Shown here in pieces: positions 53,067 to 62,270 of a stretch of 64,000 bases of DNA; position 1 is the first letter of the stretch; the number at the start of each line of letters is the position of its first letter. Under the pieces are notes generated by a model. The model was not told the origin of the DNA and ran no database searches. It was given only the letters and a program-made list of their open reading frames with translations. The translations under genes were made by a program, and so were the position numbers. Origin of the DNA: CALJFL01 sp039964455 (GTDB taxonomy: Bacteria > Pseudomonadota > Gammaproteobacteria > Pseudomonadales > Halieaceae); the NCBI GenBank assembly GCA_039964455.1, contig JBDVXK010000025.1:1-64000 (forward strand). The letters are read 5' to 3'.

Positions 53067-53852
53067 TCACACAAAGTTACAACTACAACCACCAATACCA
53101 TCGATCTCCAGTGACATCCGATCGCCCGCCACAACCGGTATCAAGGGCACCAGCGAGCCGGACAAAATGACCTCCCCCGCCTTAAACGGAATGCCATACT
53201 CGCCAAGGGTGTTGGCCAGCCAGGCTACAGCCGTCAGTGGATTTCCCTGCACCGCTGAGCCCATGCCCTCACTGAGTAACTCCCCGTTTTTAAAAACTTT
53301 CATATGCAGACCGGGCAAATCCAAGTCACGGGGGTCCACTTCATTACAGCCCAATACATAGACGCCACAGGAGGCATTGTCTGCCACGGTGTCTTCTATC
53401 TTGATGCGCCAGTCGTCGACCCGGGAGTCCACTATTTCAAAACAAGGCATGATTGACTCAGTGGCCGCCAGAACATCTGCCTCGGTTACGCCCGGGCCGG
53501 CAAGGTCTGCCTTGAGCCGAAAAGCAATTTCACCTTCAGCCCGCGGCTGTATGAGGTGATCGGCAATGGAGATATCAGCTCCATCCCGGAACACCATACC
53601 GTCGGTCAAAAAGCCAAAGTCTGGCTGGAATACACCCAGCATTTCCTGGACCGGCTTGCTAGTTACGCCGATCTTTTTACCGACAATGGTTTCTCCCGCC
53701 TGTACACGACAGTCCACCATTTTCAGCGAGATCCGGTAGGCATCATCGATGGTGATGTCGTCAAAACGCTCAGTGAATGGTGCAAGTGTTCGCTGAGCTC
53801 TCAAGGCCTGATAGAGCTCTTCGCCAGCCTCACTGATCTGCAGGTCATTCAT
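53067..53852 (-). CDS. 2-oxopent-4-enoate hydratase family (2-hydroxypentadienoate hydratase)
   Basis: FAH-superfamily enzyme of 261 residues that hydrates 2-hydroxypenta-2,4-dienoate (or a steroid-ring homologue) to 4-hydroxy-2-oxo acid. Motifs are VGKKIGVTSKPVQ, PRAEGEIAFRLK and IEDTVADNASCG; the order hydratase, dehydrogenase, aldolase equals that of known meta-cleavage operons such as mhpDFE and tesEFG. The start is the ATG at 53852; a GTG at 53864 is an alternative. No ring-cleavage dioxygenase is in the window. Confidence 0.92.
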   Translation of the reverse strand: MNDLQISEAGEELYQALRAQRTLAPFTERFDDITIDDAYRISLKMVDCRVQAGETIVGKKIGVTSKPVQEMLGVFQPDFGFLTDGMVFRDGADISIADHLIQPRAEGEIAFRLKADLAGPGVTEADVLAATESIMPCFEIVDSRVDDWRIKIEDTVADNASCGVYVLGCNEVDPRDLDLPGLHMKVFKNGELLSEGMGSAVQGNPLTAVAWLANTLGEYGIPFKAGEVILSGSLVPLIPVVAGDRMSLEIDGIGGCSCNFV

Positions 53853-54047
53853 GGAAAACCCCACGCTAGAAAACGAGCCCGAAGGTTAGTATCAGAGGAA
53901 GGCTGTTTCAAGTCGACCAATCTGCTTAGTTACACCAATCACCACTTATCGATCTATTTAAACCGAAGGGCCGAAAGCCGCTTGCACAGGTGCACTGACG
54001 GTCAAATGCCGGTACATTAGCGCGTCTCCACTGACAGGAAGAGTTCC

Positions 54048-55460
54048 ATGACAACATCGCGCCTGGCCACCCTACTCGCGTTCATTTTACTTGCCGGCAC
54101 CGCCTGGGCGCAGGAGGCAGAGCCTGTCGATCCGCCCCTGCCCAGTCAGCGCAATGTGATACTGATTATTGGCGACGGCATGGATGACCAGCAAATCACC
54201 ATTGCCCGGAACTACCTGAAAGGCGCCAGCGGCCGCCTGATTCTGGACGACATGCCCATGCGCGGCGCCATGCAGATCCTTACCATTGAAGACAAGATTG
54301 ACGGCAAACCCGTTTATGTTGCGGATTCAGCCAACACCGCCACCAGCATGGCCACCGGCGAAATTACCAGCCGTGGTCGACTGGCAACCAGCGCGGGTGA
54401 CAACCGACCCCTGCCCACGATAGTAGAAATTGCCGAGGCCGCGGGTTACCGCACCGGTCTGGTATCTACCGCCAGCATTACCGATGCGACTCCCTCTGCC
54501 TTTGCTGCCCATATCAGCTTCAGGCTATGCCAGGGACCAGACCTGATGATCGATATCGTCTATAGCGACATCCCGCTGGGCGGCTGCCCGGACGAAACCA
54601 AGGCCGCTGGCGGGCTGGGCTCAGTCGCCGAGCAATTGGCAGCATCGGATGTTGATGTCCTGCTGGGCGGCGGCAACAATTATTTCGAGATGACTGCCGA
54701 AGGCTCCGACAGCAGTGTCAAAGACATCGCCGCCGACAACGGATTCACCTTTGTCTCCTCTGTGTCGGCGCTAGCTGCGGCAAGCTCAGCTGACCGGGTG
54801 CTGGGGTTGTTTTCGGACGACACCATGCCTGTACGTCTGCGAGGTGAAGACGGCCGCAAGGCAGAGGCGCCCGAACCCAGCTGGCTTAATCAGGCCCACC
54901 GCTATTTGGGAAGCGTTACCCAGCCCGCACCAATGGACTGTGAACCCAACCCTGACTTCGCCGGGACGCCCAGCCTGAAACAAATGACCGATGCAGCGCT
55001 TGCCATATTGCCCCGGGACGGCGCACTAGGCTTCTTCTTGATGATCGAATCGGCGTCGATCGACAAGCAATCTCACGAACGAAAGCCCTGCGGATCAATC
55101 GGCGAGTTGGAACAGCTGGACGAAGCATTGGCCAGTGCGCTGGCTTTCGCGAAGACAAACCCCAACACTCTGGTACTGGTTACGGCCGATCACAGCCAGG
55201 CAGCGCAAATGATCCCCTCAGAGAGCCTGTTTTCCGCCTACCCCATCCCAGTCTATTCGCCCGGAAAAGTCGCACGTATACGCACGCCAGAAGGCAGCCT
55301 GATGGCAGTGAACTACGCCACTACCAACTTTTTTATGGAAGAGCATACCGGCGCGAACGTACCGATCTTTGGCAATACAGAGGCACTGGGACGTGTGCCC
55401 ACTTACGTGAGCCAGCCGCAGCTGTTCGGGATTATGAAAAGTTACCTGGCGCTGGACTGA
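54048..55460 (+). CDS. phoA: Exported alkaline phosphatase
   Basis: A 470-residue periplasmic phosphomonoesterase with signal peptide to about residue 22. Metal and catalytic sites: IGDGMDDQQI (Asp43), nucleophile Ser94 in DSANTATSMATG, late TADHSQAAQM and EEHTGANVP His residues, and IESASIDKQSHE. The last 19 bases overlap the convergent SDR gene. A possible phosphate-starvation box is not evident in the 195-base upstream gap. Confidence 0.92.
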   Translation: MTTSRLATLLAFILLAGTAWAQEAEPVDPPLPSQRNVILIIGDGMDDQQITIARNYLKGASGRLILDDMPMRGAMQILTIEDKIDGKPVYVADSANTATSMATGEITSRGRLATSAGDNRPLPTIVEIAEAAGYRTGLVSTASITDATPSAFAAHISFRLCQGPDLMIDIVYSDIPLGGCPDETKAAGGLGSVAEQLAASDVDVLLGGGNNYFEMTAEGSDSSVKDIAADNGFTFVSSVSALAAASSADRVLGLFSDDTMPVRLRGEDGRKAEAPEPSWLNQAHRYLGSVTQPAPMDCEPNPDFAGTPSLKQMTDAALAILPRDGALGFFLMIESASIDKQSHERKPCGSIGELEQLDEALASALAFAKTNPNTLVLVTADHSQAAQMIPSESLFSAYPIPVYSPGKVARIRTPEGSLMAVNYATTNFFMEEHTGANVPIFGNTEALGRVPTYVSQPQLFGIMKSYLALD

Positions 55461-56467
55461 GGCAGCTTTTCCGCCCAGTACTCGCCGATATGTCCTGATT
55501 CGGCCAGCCACTCAATGGTATCGGTCATCGTTTCATCCAGTGAACGATAACTGTAGTTGAGCGCCTCGCGCACCTTGCGGTCATCCGCGTAAACCCAGCG
55601 CGTAGCATAACCGACCCCCTCGCCAGTGGCCGGGGTGTCAAAGCTAATAAACTTACCCGCAAAATCAATCCCGGAACCGAGCTTGCGCAATAGCCAGCCC
55701 GGCGCCGGCACCTTGCGCAAGCGGCGACTGGTGACCCGTTCAAGCACATGGCCAAACTCGGCCCAACTGCGATAGTGTCCCGCAACCATGAAGGGGCCAG
55801 ACAACTGATTCTCAAGCAGTTGCACGTGAATCTGCGCCAGATCGCGCACATCAATGACCTGAATACCCGTGGTAGTGAGCACAAATGCCTGGTTGAAAAA
55901 AATGGCAATGCCCTGGCTACCCTCACTCATGGCGGGATCGTCAGGCCCCAGCACTGTGCAGGGATAGGTAATCGAAACCTTTGCGCCCTCTTCGATCAGG
56001 CCCCTCACGTAGCGTTCACTCTCGGCCTTGGAGCGGCCGTAGCCCGATGTCGCACCCGTTGCAACAGGTACCGTCTCATCCAGCACACTGGCCGCGGGGT
56101 CATACAGTGCAGTCACACTTGAAACGTGAACAATGGATTGCATACCGCGCTCGACAGCGCCACCGATCACCAGACGGGTGCCGGTTACATTAGTGTTATA
56201 GACGAGCTCTGACTTGTTGGCATCCAGGCTAACCATTGCCGCGGTATGAACAACACCATCACAGCCGTCCAGTCCACGGCTGATAGCCTCTTCGTCAGTG
56301 ATCCCACCCACCACGTGATCAGAAGTATCGATATCCAGAGGTCCGTAAAGATCCTCCATCTTGCGAACATTACGCACCCCCATACGCACTGTATGGCCGG
56401 CAGCAAGCAGCGCTCGTACCGTATGAAAACCAATAAACCCGGTGGCGCCGGTGACAAAGACATGCAT
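55442..56467 (-). CDS. NAD-dependent epimerase/dehydratase-type extended SDR
   Basis: A 341-residue extended SDR. Rossmann motif VTGATGFIGFHT at 5-16; VVHTAAMVSLD and VHVSSVTALYD follow; the catalytic pair is in SGYGRSKAE. It resembles dihydroflavonol reductase and 3-beta-hydroxysteroid dehydrogenase-like enzymes; the substrate is unknown. Its 3' end overlaps the alkaline phosphatase gene by 19 bases in convergent orientation. Confidence 0.86.
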   Translation of the reverse strand: MHVFVTGATGFIGFHTVRALLAAGHTVRMGVRNVRKMEDLYGPLDIDTSDHVVGGITDEEAISRGLDGCDGVVHTAAMVSLDANKSELVYNTNVTGTRLVIGGAVERGMQSIVHVSSVTALYDPAASVLDETVPVATGATSGYGRSKAESERYVRGLIEEGAKVSITYPCTVLGPDDPAMSEGSQGIAIFFNQAFVLTTTGIQVIDVRDLAQIHVQLLENQLSGPFMVAGHYRSWAEFGHVLERVTSRRLRKVPAPGWLLRKLGSGIDFAGKFISFDTPATGEGVGYATRWVYADDRKVREALNYSYRSLDETMTDTIEWLAESGHIGEYWAEKLPQSSAR

Positions 56468-56519
56468 AAGAAAATCCGTCGTTACTCTCTGGTATTAAAG
56501 TAGCACAGTGTAAAGGGGC

Positions 56520-56549
56520 TTAACCAAATGGTACCTAATGCAGTAGAAT
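56520..56549 (+). promoter_or_regulatory. Possible sigma-70 promoter for the repeat lipoprotein
   Basis: TTAACC and TAGAAT are separated by 18 bases, about 38 bases upstream of the lipoprotein ATG at 56587. The match is partial and the call rests on position. Confidence 0.3.
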
Positions 56550-56586
56550 CGCCCCCTTCCTTAGATTATGAGATACGAGGGTATTC

Positions 56587-57000
56587 ATGCGACAGATCAA
56601 ACTCGGCAGCCTGCTGGTGGCCATGCTCTTCCTGGCAGCCTGCGGTTCAACACCAAGCTGGGATGGTTACTCCCCGGTAGAAGCCAGTAACCTGCAGGCG
56701 CTGGGACTCTCGCCGTCTGAGGCCAATCGCTATCGTGAGATGGGCTTCACATCCGACACTATCAAGCGCTGGTATGACGCGGGCATCACCGACCGCAACA
56801 CAATTACGGCGTGGCATGATGCAGGATTTCACGCAGAAGAGGCCGGCCAGTGGAACAAGGCCAGGTTCGATCTGCGGGATGCACAAACCTGGCAACGAGC
56901 CAGCTTTACAGCAATGGAAGCCGAAGACTGGCGGGACAAAGGGTTCTCTCTCAAAGAAGCAGAGAAACTGCGCAAGCGTGGCCTTACCGCCGACTCCTGA
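56587..57000 (+). CDS. Lipoprotein built of 13-residue repeats
   Basis: A 137-residue lipoprotein with lipobox LAACG (Cys at about 19). From about residue 42 it comprises about six consecutive 13-residue units: TSDTIKRWYDAGI, TDRNTITAWHDAGF, HAEEAGQWNKARF, DLRDAQTWQRASF, TAMEAEDWRDKGF and SLKEAEKLRKRGL, with another diverged unit before them. The pattern is x-x-x-E/D-A-x-x-W-x-x-x-x-F, suggesting a helical repeat. I do not know the family. It is convergent with gspB by 14 bases. Confidence 0.82.
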   Translation: MRQIKLGSLLVAMLFLAACGSTPSWDGYSPVEASNLQALGLSPSEANRYREMGFTSDTIKRWYDAGITDRNTITAWHDAGFHAEEAGQWNKARFDLRDAQTWQRASFTAMEAEDWRDKGFSLKEAEKLRKRGLTADS

Positions 57001-57014
57001 TAAAGACCTGAAGC

Positions 57015-57893
57015 TTAGAGGTTGACCCAGCTATTGAGGGCGCGCAGTCTGAACTGTTCGCCCTGATAGCTGAGCACTATAGACTCCGGCAGGATCTCTT
57101 CCAGCCGAACGCCCTTGCCCACATTGCCACCGGCTTGCAATGACTTCCCGTTGATCATCACACTGGATTGCCCTGCCTTCCCGGAGAAGTTGTGAATGCT
57201 ATACATCAACGTCGGGATGGCATCCTTGCGTTGCTGTGACAAATCTTCAATGAACGGTGCAGGGTGTTCCGCAAGGCGGGCGTTTTCCATCTCTTTTTTC
57301 GCGCTCTCCAATACCGCCGAAATATCGAGGGGCTCGCTCTGCGGTACTGCTTCTGGCGCTTTGGTGGCAGCCACTGGAGCAGACTTTTTCGCTGTAGATC
57401 GCGCCGCGGGGACGCTGTCTGCGACGGTGTTTACAGCTTCCGCCGGCGCCGGTGCCTGCTGATAGAGTGCAGCGACCGCAGGATCGGCAGACGCGCTCAT
57501 CGAGGTATTTCTGTCACGCGCTGCGGGCGATGGGCTGACGGTACGCTTTTTAACTGGCGTGGCCTCGGTGACAGCGGCCGCTGCCGCAGGTGGCGGCGCT
57601 TCTGCAACATTTGCTACCGGTGCCGGCTGATTGGCTATAGGTGCTGGTGCGGCACCCGGCACCTCTGAGGGTGCCGACAATTCACTGACGCCCAAATCAG
57701 GCTCCGACCTATCCAGCAAAAGCCAAGCAATAACAGCGATTGCAAGCACCAACCCCAGCCATGGTAAATAGGCAGTCAGCCTGCGGCCATCAGGCGATGG
57801 CTCACTAAAATGCTCTGTGGCCAACCCGGGTATTTCACCGCTGCCTCGCCGCTCCGACTCAGAGCGATTAAGGGCGTCCAGTATCAATGACAT
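57015..57893 (-). CDS. gspB: General secretion pathway protein B-like
   Basis: A 292-residue single-pass membrane protein. It has a cytoplasmic MSLILDALNRSESERRG start, a hydrophobic helix at about 43-61, a long Ala/Pro-rich linker, and a periplasmic C-terminal domain ending near FRLRALNSWVNL. This is the GspB/ExeB layout; with GspA it helps assemble the outer-membrane secretin of type II secretion. The gene lies 27 bases after gspA. The rest of the type II system is elsewhere. Confidence 0.88.
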   Translation of the reverse strand: MSLILDALNRSESERRGSGEIPGLATEHFSEPSPDGRRLTAYLPWLGLVLAIAVIAWLLLDRSEPDLGVSELSAPSEVPGAAPAPIANQPAPVANVAEAPPPAAAAAVTEATPVKKRTVSPSPAARDRNTSMSASADPAVAALYQQAPAPAEAVNTVADSVPAARSTAKKSAPVAATKAPEAVPQSEPLDISAVLESAKKEMENARLAEHPAPFIEDLSQQRKDAIPTLMYSIHNFSGKAGQSSVMINGKSLQAGGNVGKGVRLEEILPESIVLSYQGEQFRLRALNSWVNL

Positions 57894-57920
57894 GGCGCTA
57901 AGATTCTCCGCTCGCTGCGC

Positions 57921-59642
57921 TCACTGGTTAACTACCTCCGCTTCAGCGAGCAAACGCTCCCTCGCACGCCCGGCGGTCACGTCCACGGCAAGCTGCTCGT
58001 TAAGCTTCAACAGCGTACGCTCCCCCACTACGCCGTCATCATCCAGGCCGTTACTGCGCTGGAATAGTCTAACCCTCTGGTCCAGGGCACTGTTGAAGCG
58101 CTGGCCGGTCAAACTCGTTTCCTGCTGGTCGAGGCGAGCGAACAGCCGCGCGACTTCCGCCACCGCAGCGCCGCTATCACCCAGCGCAATGGGTCGATCG
58201 AAACCAACTGGCGGATGCCACAAATAGAAATAATCGCCAGTCCATTGGGCGCCAATCTCAGCCAGTTCAATCTCGATAATTCCGTCTTCTGCTGCCAGCG
58301 TAGCTTGGCGATCAGCAATAGACAGCAACACCACGCTGGCCGCAAAGCGGTCCGGGGTGACAATGGAGAGCAATAGGGGACGATCAAATTCCCGCAATTC
58401 GTCCCAGGTGTCAGCGCGGCCGCGGGAACACAACAAACCCGCCTGCTGCTCCTCCGAGCAAAAATCGACGGGTACTGGCGCGGCTGAATACAGGCTCCAT
58501 AACAGGGATTGCCCATCGGCTGTGGACATCAGTAATTCTGGCTCTTCAGCTGGCGCTGGGGAGACAGCCGGCGTCATCGGCTGCGCTACCGCCTGTCGCG
58601 ATTCATTTGCAGCTGCGGCTACCGGCGTTACCGGCACCGGCTCTGCGGCGGCGCGCTCGGTACTTGGCACCTCGCTCACCCCCGAAGGCTCTTTGACTGC
58701 TGCCAGCGGTTCACCCTGCTGTCCCAGATAAAACCAGGCCGCTGCCACCACCGCCACCACAAACCCACCAGCCATAACCGCTGCGCCCGCTGCAAAAGGA
58801 AAACGGCGAGCACCAGCCGTATCGGGGATTTCGCCCATAACTTCGGCCGCGGCAGCCGCCAGCAGCGCCTTGTCTGCCTGGTTGGCATTTTTCCCGTAGG
58901 CACCCAACAGGGTCCTGTCACACAGTAAATTTATTAATCGGGGAATCCCGCGGGTGCGTCTATGGATATTCCGCACAACCGAGGCTGGAAACAGCTCGCG
59001 ACCTGTGGCGAGCCCGGCGACCTGCAGTCGGTGTCGGATATAGGCGGCCGTTTCTTCCGGATTCAAGGGCTCAAGATTGTATCTCGCAGTTATCCGCTGA
59101 TTCAGCTGACGAAGCTCGGGGCGAGCCAGCATTTGAGCCAATTCTGGCTGGCCAATCAAAATAATCTGCAGCAGCTTCTCGCTATTGGTTTCCAGGTTTG
59201 TCAGCAGTCGAATTTGTTCCAGCACCTCAAAATCGAGATGTTGAGCCTCGTCGATCAACAAAACCGTTTTGCGTCCCCTGCCATGATTCTCCAGCAGAAA
59301 GCCGTGCAATTTGTCGGTGAGTGTTTTGAGGCTACTGTTGTCTTCACCATAATCAATGCCCAGTTCATCGCAGGCACTGGCGAGTAATTCAACCGCACTC
59401 AAGGCGGGATTAAGAATAATCGCGATATCGGTATCGTCAGGTAGCTGCTCCAGCAGGCAGCGGTTGATCGTTGTTTTACCGGTACCCACTTCTCCGGTCA
59501 GCAGTATGAAGCCACCGCCGGCCCCTACCCCATACAGCAAATGCGCCAGCGCATCGCGATGACGCGGACTCATGAAGAGATACCGGGGATTAACCGCTAT
59601 CGAAAACGGGGGCTCGCTCAGCCCGAAGTACTGATGGTACAT
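57921..59642 (-). CDS. gspA: GspA/ExeA family ATPase with peptidoglycan-binding domain
   Basis: A 573-residue protein starting MYHQYFGLSEPPF, the standard ExeA start. The AAA-type ATPase has Walker A GEVGTGKTT (50-58) and Walker B LLIDEAQ; a transmembrane helix near 280 leads to a periplasmic part whose end (about 490-560) is a peptidoglycan-binding module (LGDSGAAVAEV... and DGVVGERTLLKL). It makes room in the cell wall for the type II secretin. The longer frame (GTG at 59675) adds residues not found in the family. It heads the gspA-gspB pair. Confidence 0.92.
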   Translation of the reverse strand: MYHQYFGLSEPPFSIAVNPRYLFMSPRHRDALAHLLYGVGAGGGFILLTGEVGTGKTTINRCLLEQLPDDTDIAIILNPALSAVELLASACDELGIDYGEDNSSLKTLTDKLHGFLLENHGRGRKTVLLIDEAQHLDFEVLEQIRLLTNLETNSEKLLQIILIGQPELAQMLARPELRQLNQRITARYNLEPLNPEETAAYIRHRLQVAGLATGRELFPASVVRNIHRRTRGIPRLINLLCDRTLLGAYGKNANQADKALLAAAAAEVMGEIPDTAGARRFPFAAGAAVMAGGFVVAVVAAAWFYLGQQGEPLAAVKEPSGVSEVPSTERAAAEPVPVTPVAAAANESRQAVAQPMTPAVSPAPAEEPELLMSTADGQSLLWSLYSAAPVPVDFCSEEQQAGLLCSRGRADTWDELREFDRPLLLSIVTPDRFAASVVLLSIADRQATLAAEDGIIEIELAEIGAQWTGDYFYLWHPPVGFDRPIALGDSGAAVAEVARLFARLDQQETSLTGQRFNSALDQRVRLFQRSNGLDDDGVVGERTLLKLNEQLAVDVTAGRARERLLAEAEVVNQ

Positions 59643-59787
59643 CTGATGCGGCTCGTACTCGCAGACACTGAGCACGTATTATGCCGAAGGCAGGTCAAAG
59701 GCGCCACGAACAAACTCAACTGCCTTGCCACTGGCGCGCATAAGCGCTACTTTTGCCCACCTATCTTCGACAACTGAGGCGACAGCG

Positions 59788-60567
59788 ATGAAAACAGTAA
59801 AAATCCTGGGCGGCGTACTCGCAGGCCTGATAGTCGTGATAGCGCTGATCGCGTATTTTCTGCTGGGCAATCTCGACGGCATCATCAAAGGGGTTATTGA
59901 AGATGTGGGTACCGAAGTTACCGGCACCCGCGTCACTGTTGACGCTGTTGAACTGGAGTTATCCAGCGGCAAAGGCCGCATTACCGGACTCACCATCGAC
60001 AATCCGCCTGGCTATGACAGCGACTATGCCTTCAAACTGAACGACATCACCGTGGGCATACAACCAGCCAGCGTGACCAAGCCGGTTATTGTGATCAGCG
60101 AGGTCACTATCAGGGGCGCAAGCCTCATCGCGGAACAAAAGGGAGAAAGAACCAATTTGTCCGACTTGCTGGATAATATCGAGAAATCCAGCAAGACGAC
60201 CGACAGCGAAGTCGTCGAAGAGAAACCCGAACAGGCCGCCGGCGACGTTCGCTTGTACATGAAGAAGTTTGTCTTTGCCGGCACCAAGGCCAAAATTATC
60301 ACCGAGACCAACGGCGAAGCCGCACTCAAGGTGCCCAACGTGACCCGGCAGAATATAGGCGATCCATCTACGGGCTTGACGCCAGAACAGATGGCTGAGC
60401 AAATACTGCAGGCAGTTGTTGAAGAGGTCGAAAATGCAGTGGCAGCTTACCTTGCTGACCTAGCCAAGCAGGCTGTCGAACGCAAAGTCAGGGAAAAAAT
60501 CGGCCTTGATGGCGGAGACGAAAGCAGCGAATCCGGATTGAAGTCGCTGTTTAAGCGGGGCGACTAA
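59788..60567 (+). CDS. AsmA-like single-pass envelope protein
   Basis: A 259-residue protein with one N-terminal membrane helix (about 7-27) then a periplasmic domain with TVDAVELELSSGKGRITGLTIDN (quoted only by its ELELSSGKGRITG core) and repeated beta-type segments, resembling the N-terminal part of AsmA proteins. A long amphipathic helical tail follows, rich in Glu, Ala and Lys. AsmA-like proteins are linked to lipid transport and outer-membrane integrity. ATG at 59788 has GAGG upstream. Its stop overlaps the PadR stop by four bases. Confidence 0.78.
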   Translation: MKTVKILGGVLAGLIVVIALIAYFLLGNLDGIIKGVIEDVGTEVTGTRVTVDAVELELSSGKGRITGLTIDNPPGYDSDYAFKLNDITVGIQPASVTKPVIVISEVTIRGASLIAEQKGERTNLSDLLDNIEKSSKTTDSEVVEEKPEQAAGDVRLYMKKFVFAGTKAKIITETNGEAALKVPNVTRQNIGDPSTGLTPEQMAEQILQAVVEEVENAVAAYLADLAKQAVERKVREKIGLDGGDESSESGLKSLFKRGD

Positions 60568-61118
60568 GCGTCTCGCTCACCCTCTAACCTGGCCAATAGT
60601 TCCAGCGCTTCGTCACACCACTGTAGATATTGCTCGCCGTTGCGGATACCGCCCAACAGAGCCAGGTAGACCCCCTGCCTTCTTACCGGCAGGCTTTCGG
60701 GCTGGTCGTAATGGGCGCGGCGTATTTTCTCGTAGATATACAAACGCTGCATCATGGCCTGCCTGCGCTCGTCGATCTCACTGATAATGTGGGTAACGTT
60801 CTGCTCACTAAGATTGTAAAGCTTCACTAACAGGTCGTCTTTGCTTTCCTGAACTTTGCTCTGCTGATACACCCAGTCTGACATTGCCTCGCGCCCGGCC
60901 TGGGTTAAGCCGTAGGAAATCTTGTTTGGCTTACCGCGCTGATTGACTTCTCGCTTACTGAGCCATCCCTTTTCCGAAAGCTTGCGTAAGTCCTGATAGA
61001 TCTGTTGATGCGATGCCTGCCAGAAAAATCCCAGCGATGCGTCAAACGATTTGGCCAATTCATAACCCGACATATCGTCATCGATGAGGGCCGTCATAAT
61101 TGCGTGTGCCAAAGCCAT
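60564..61118 (-). CDS. PadR family transcriptional regulator
   Basis: A 184-residue regulator with winged helix-turn-helix at about 1-80 (MSGYELAKSFDAS, HQQIYQDLRKLSEKGWL) and a helical C-terminal dimerisation part. It is divergent from the nitronate monooxygenase gene. Two TGCAA-TTGCA palindromes in the 122-base gap are likely its operators, so it probably represses itself and the monooxygenase. Confidence 0.9.
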   Translation of the reverse strand: MALAHAIMTALIDDDMSGYELAKSFDASLGFFWQASHQQIYQDLRKLSEKGWLSKREVNQRGKPNKISYGLTQAGREAMSDWVYQQSKVQESKDDLLVKLYNLSEQNVTHIISEIDERRQAMMQRLYIYEKIRRAHYDQPESLPVRRQGVYLALLGGIRNGEQYLQWCDEALELLARLEGERDA

Positions 61119-61168
61119 GCTTGTGCGCCTCTTGGTATTACAGAAAGCTTAGCGCGGTCTGTTTTTAT

Positions 61169-61210
61169 ATGCAAAGTATTGCATTAATTATCGATATGCA
61201 ATAAATTGCA
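61169..61210. promoter_or_regulatory. Two palindromic operators overlapping a divergent promoter
   Basis: ATGCAA-AGTA-TTGCAT at 61169-61184 is a perfect 16-base palindrome; TGCAA-TAAA-TTGCA at 61197-61210 repeats it closely. TTGCAT (61179-61184) and TAAATT (61202-61207), 17 bases apart, look like the -35 and -10 of the monooxygenase gene, so both sites overlap the promoter. Sites of similar form bind PadR-type regulators. Confidence 0.65.
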
Positions 61211-61240
61211 GCTTTACGACTACAACTCAAAGGTTCCTAC

Positions 61241-62206
61241 ATGTCCCTACCTGCCAGCCTAACAGACCGCCTTCGACTACCCGTCGTCGCAGCACCACTG
61301 TTCATTATTTCCAACCCCGACCTGGTTATCGCGCAGTGCAAAGCGGGTGTAGTCGGCTCCTTCCCCGCACTGAATGCAAGACCAGCAGAAGAACTGGACC
61401 GTTGGTTGGACAGAATCACTACCGAACTTGCGCGCCATGACGAGGAGTACCCTGACGCCCCTTCCGCGCCCTTTGCCGTCAATCAGATCGTTCACGGGTC
61501 GAACGACAGATTGCAGCATGACATGGACATGTGCGTGAAATACAAGGTTCCCATCGTCATTACATCGCTGGGCGCCAAAGAGTTTGTAAACGAAGCAGTT
61601 CACTCCTATGGAGGGCTCGTATTCCACGATGTCATCAGTAATCGCTTTGCCAGGAAAGCAATCGAAAAAGGCGCTGACGGTTTGATTGCAGTTGCTGCCG
61701 GCGCAGGTGGCCACGCCGGCACTCTGTCCCCGTTTGCGCTGGTTCAGGAAATCCGTGAATGGTTTGATGGCCCGCTACTGCTCTCCGGCGCAATAAGCTC
61801 CGGGCAGGCAGTGCTAGGCGCGCAGGCTATGGGCGCAGATCTGGGCTATATAGGTTCTGCTTTCATCGCCACTCAGGAAGCGAATGCGGAACAAGGTTAC
61901 AAACAGGCCATCGTCGATAATGCCGCAGGCGATATCGTTTACAGCAACCTGTTCACGGGCGTACATGGCAACTACCTGCGACCCTCTATCCAGGCGGCGG
62001 GGCTAGACCCCGACAACCTGCCGGAGAGCAATCCTGAGGCAATGAATTTTGGATCGGGTGGTGATTCGGATTCCAAGGCGTGGAAAGATATCTGGGGCTG
62101 CGGACAAGGCATAGGTGCTGTTAAAGATATCCTCACAACAGCCCAGTTGGTGGACCGCCTGACGGCCGAATATGAAATTGCGAGGAAGCGAATCGAGGCG
62201 GCGTAA
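61241..62206 (+). CDS. Nitronate monooxygenase (2-nitropropane dioxygenase-type) flavoprotein
   Basis: A 321-residue FMN-dependent TIM-barrel enzyme of the NMO class. Catalytic His158 in VAAGAGGHAGT and the FMN phosphate region LLSGAISSG fit. In relatives it oxidises alkyl nitronates such as propionate 3-nitronate; other family members act as enoyl reductases in degradation. It is controlled, probably, by the divergent PadR gene. Confidence 0.88.
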   Translation: MSLPASLTDRLRLPVVAAPLFIISNPDLVIAQCKAGVVGSFPALNARPAEELDRWLDRITTELARHDEEYPDAPSAPFAVNQIVHGSNDRLQHDMDMCVKYKVPIVITSLGAKEFVNEAVHSYGGLVFHDVISNRFARKAIEKGADGLIAVAAGAGGHAGTLSPFALVQEIREWFDGPLLLSGAISSGQAVLGAQAMGADLGYIGSAFIATQEANAEQGYKQAIVDNAAGDIVYSNLFTGVHGNYLRPSIQAAGLDPDNLPESNPEAMNFGSGGDSDSKAWKDIWGCGQGIGAVKDILTTAQLVDRLTAEYEIARKRIEAA

Positions 62207-62270
62207 GCTGCTTCGCGAACTATCCTGCTGAGCTAGTGTCATAACTTCCAGTCACTACGCAGGAACTACG

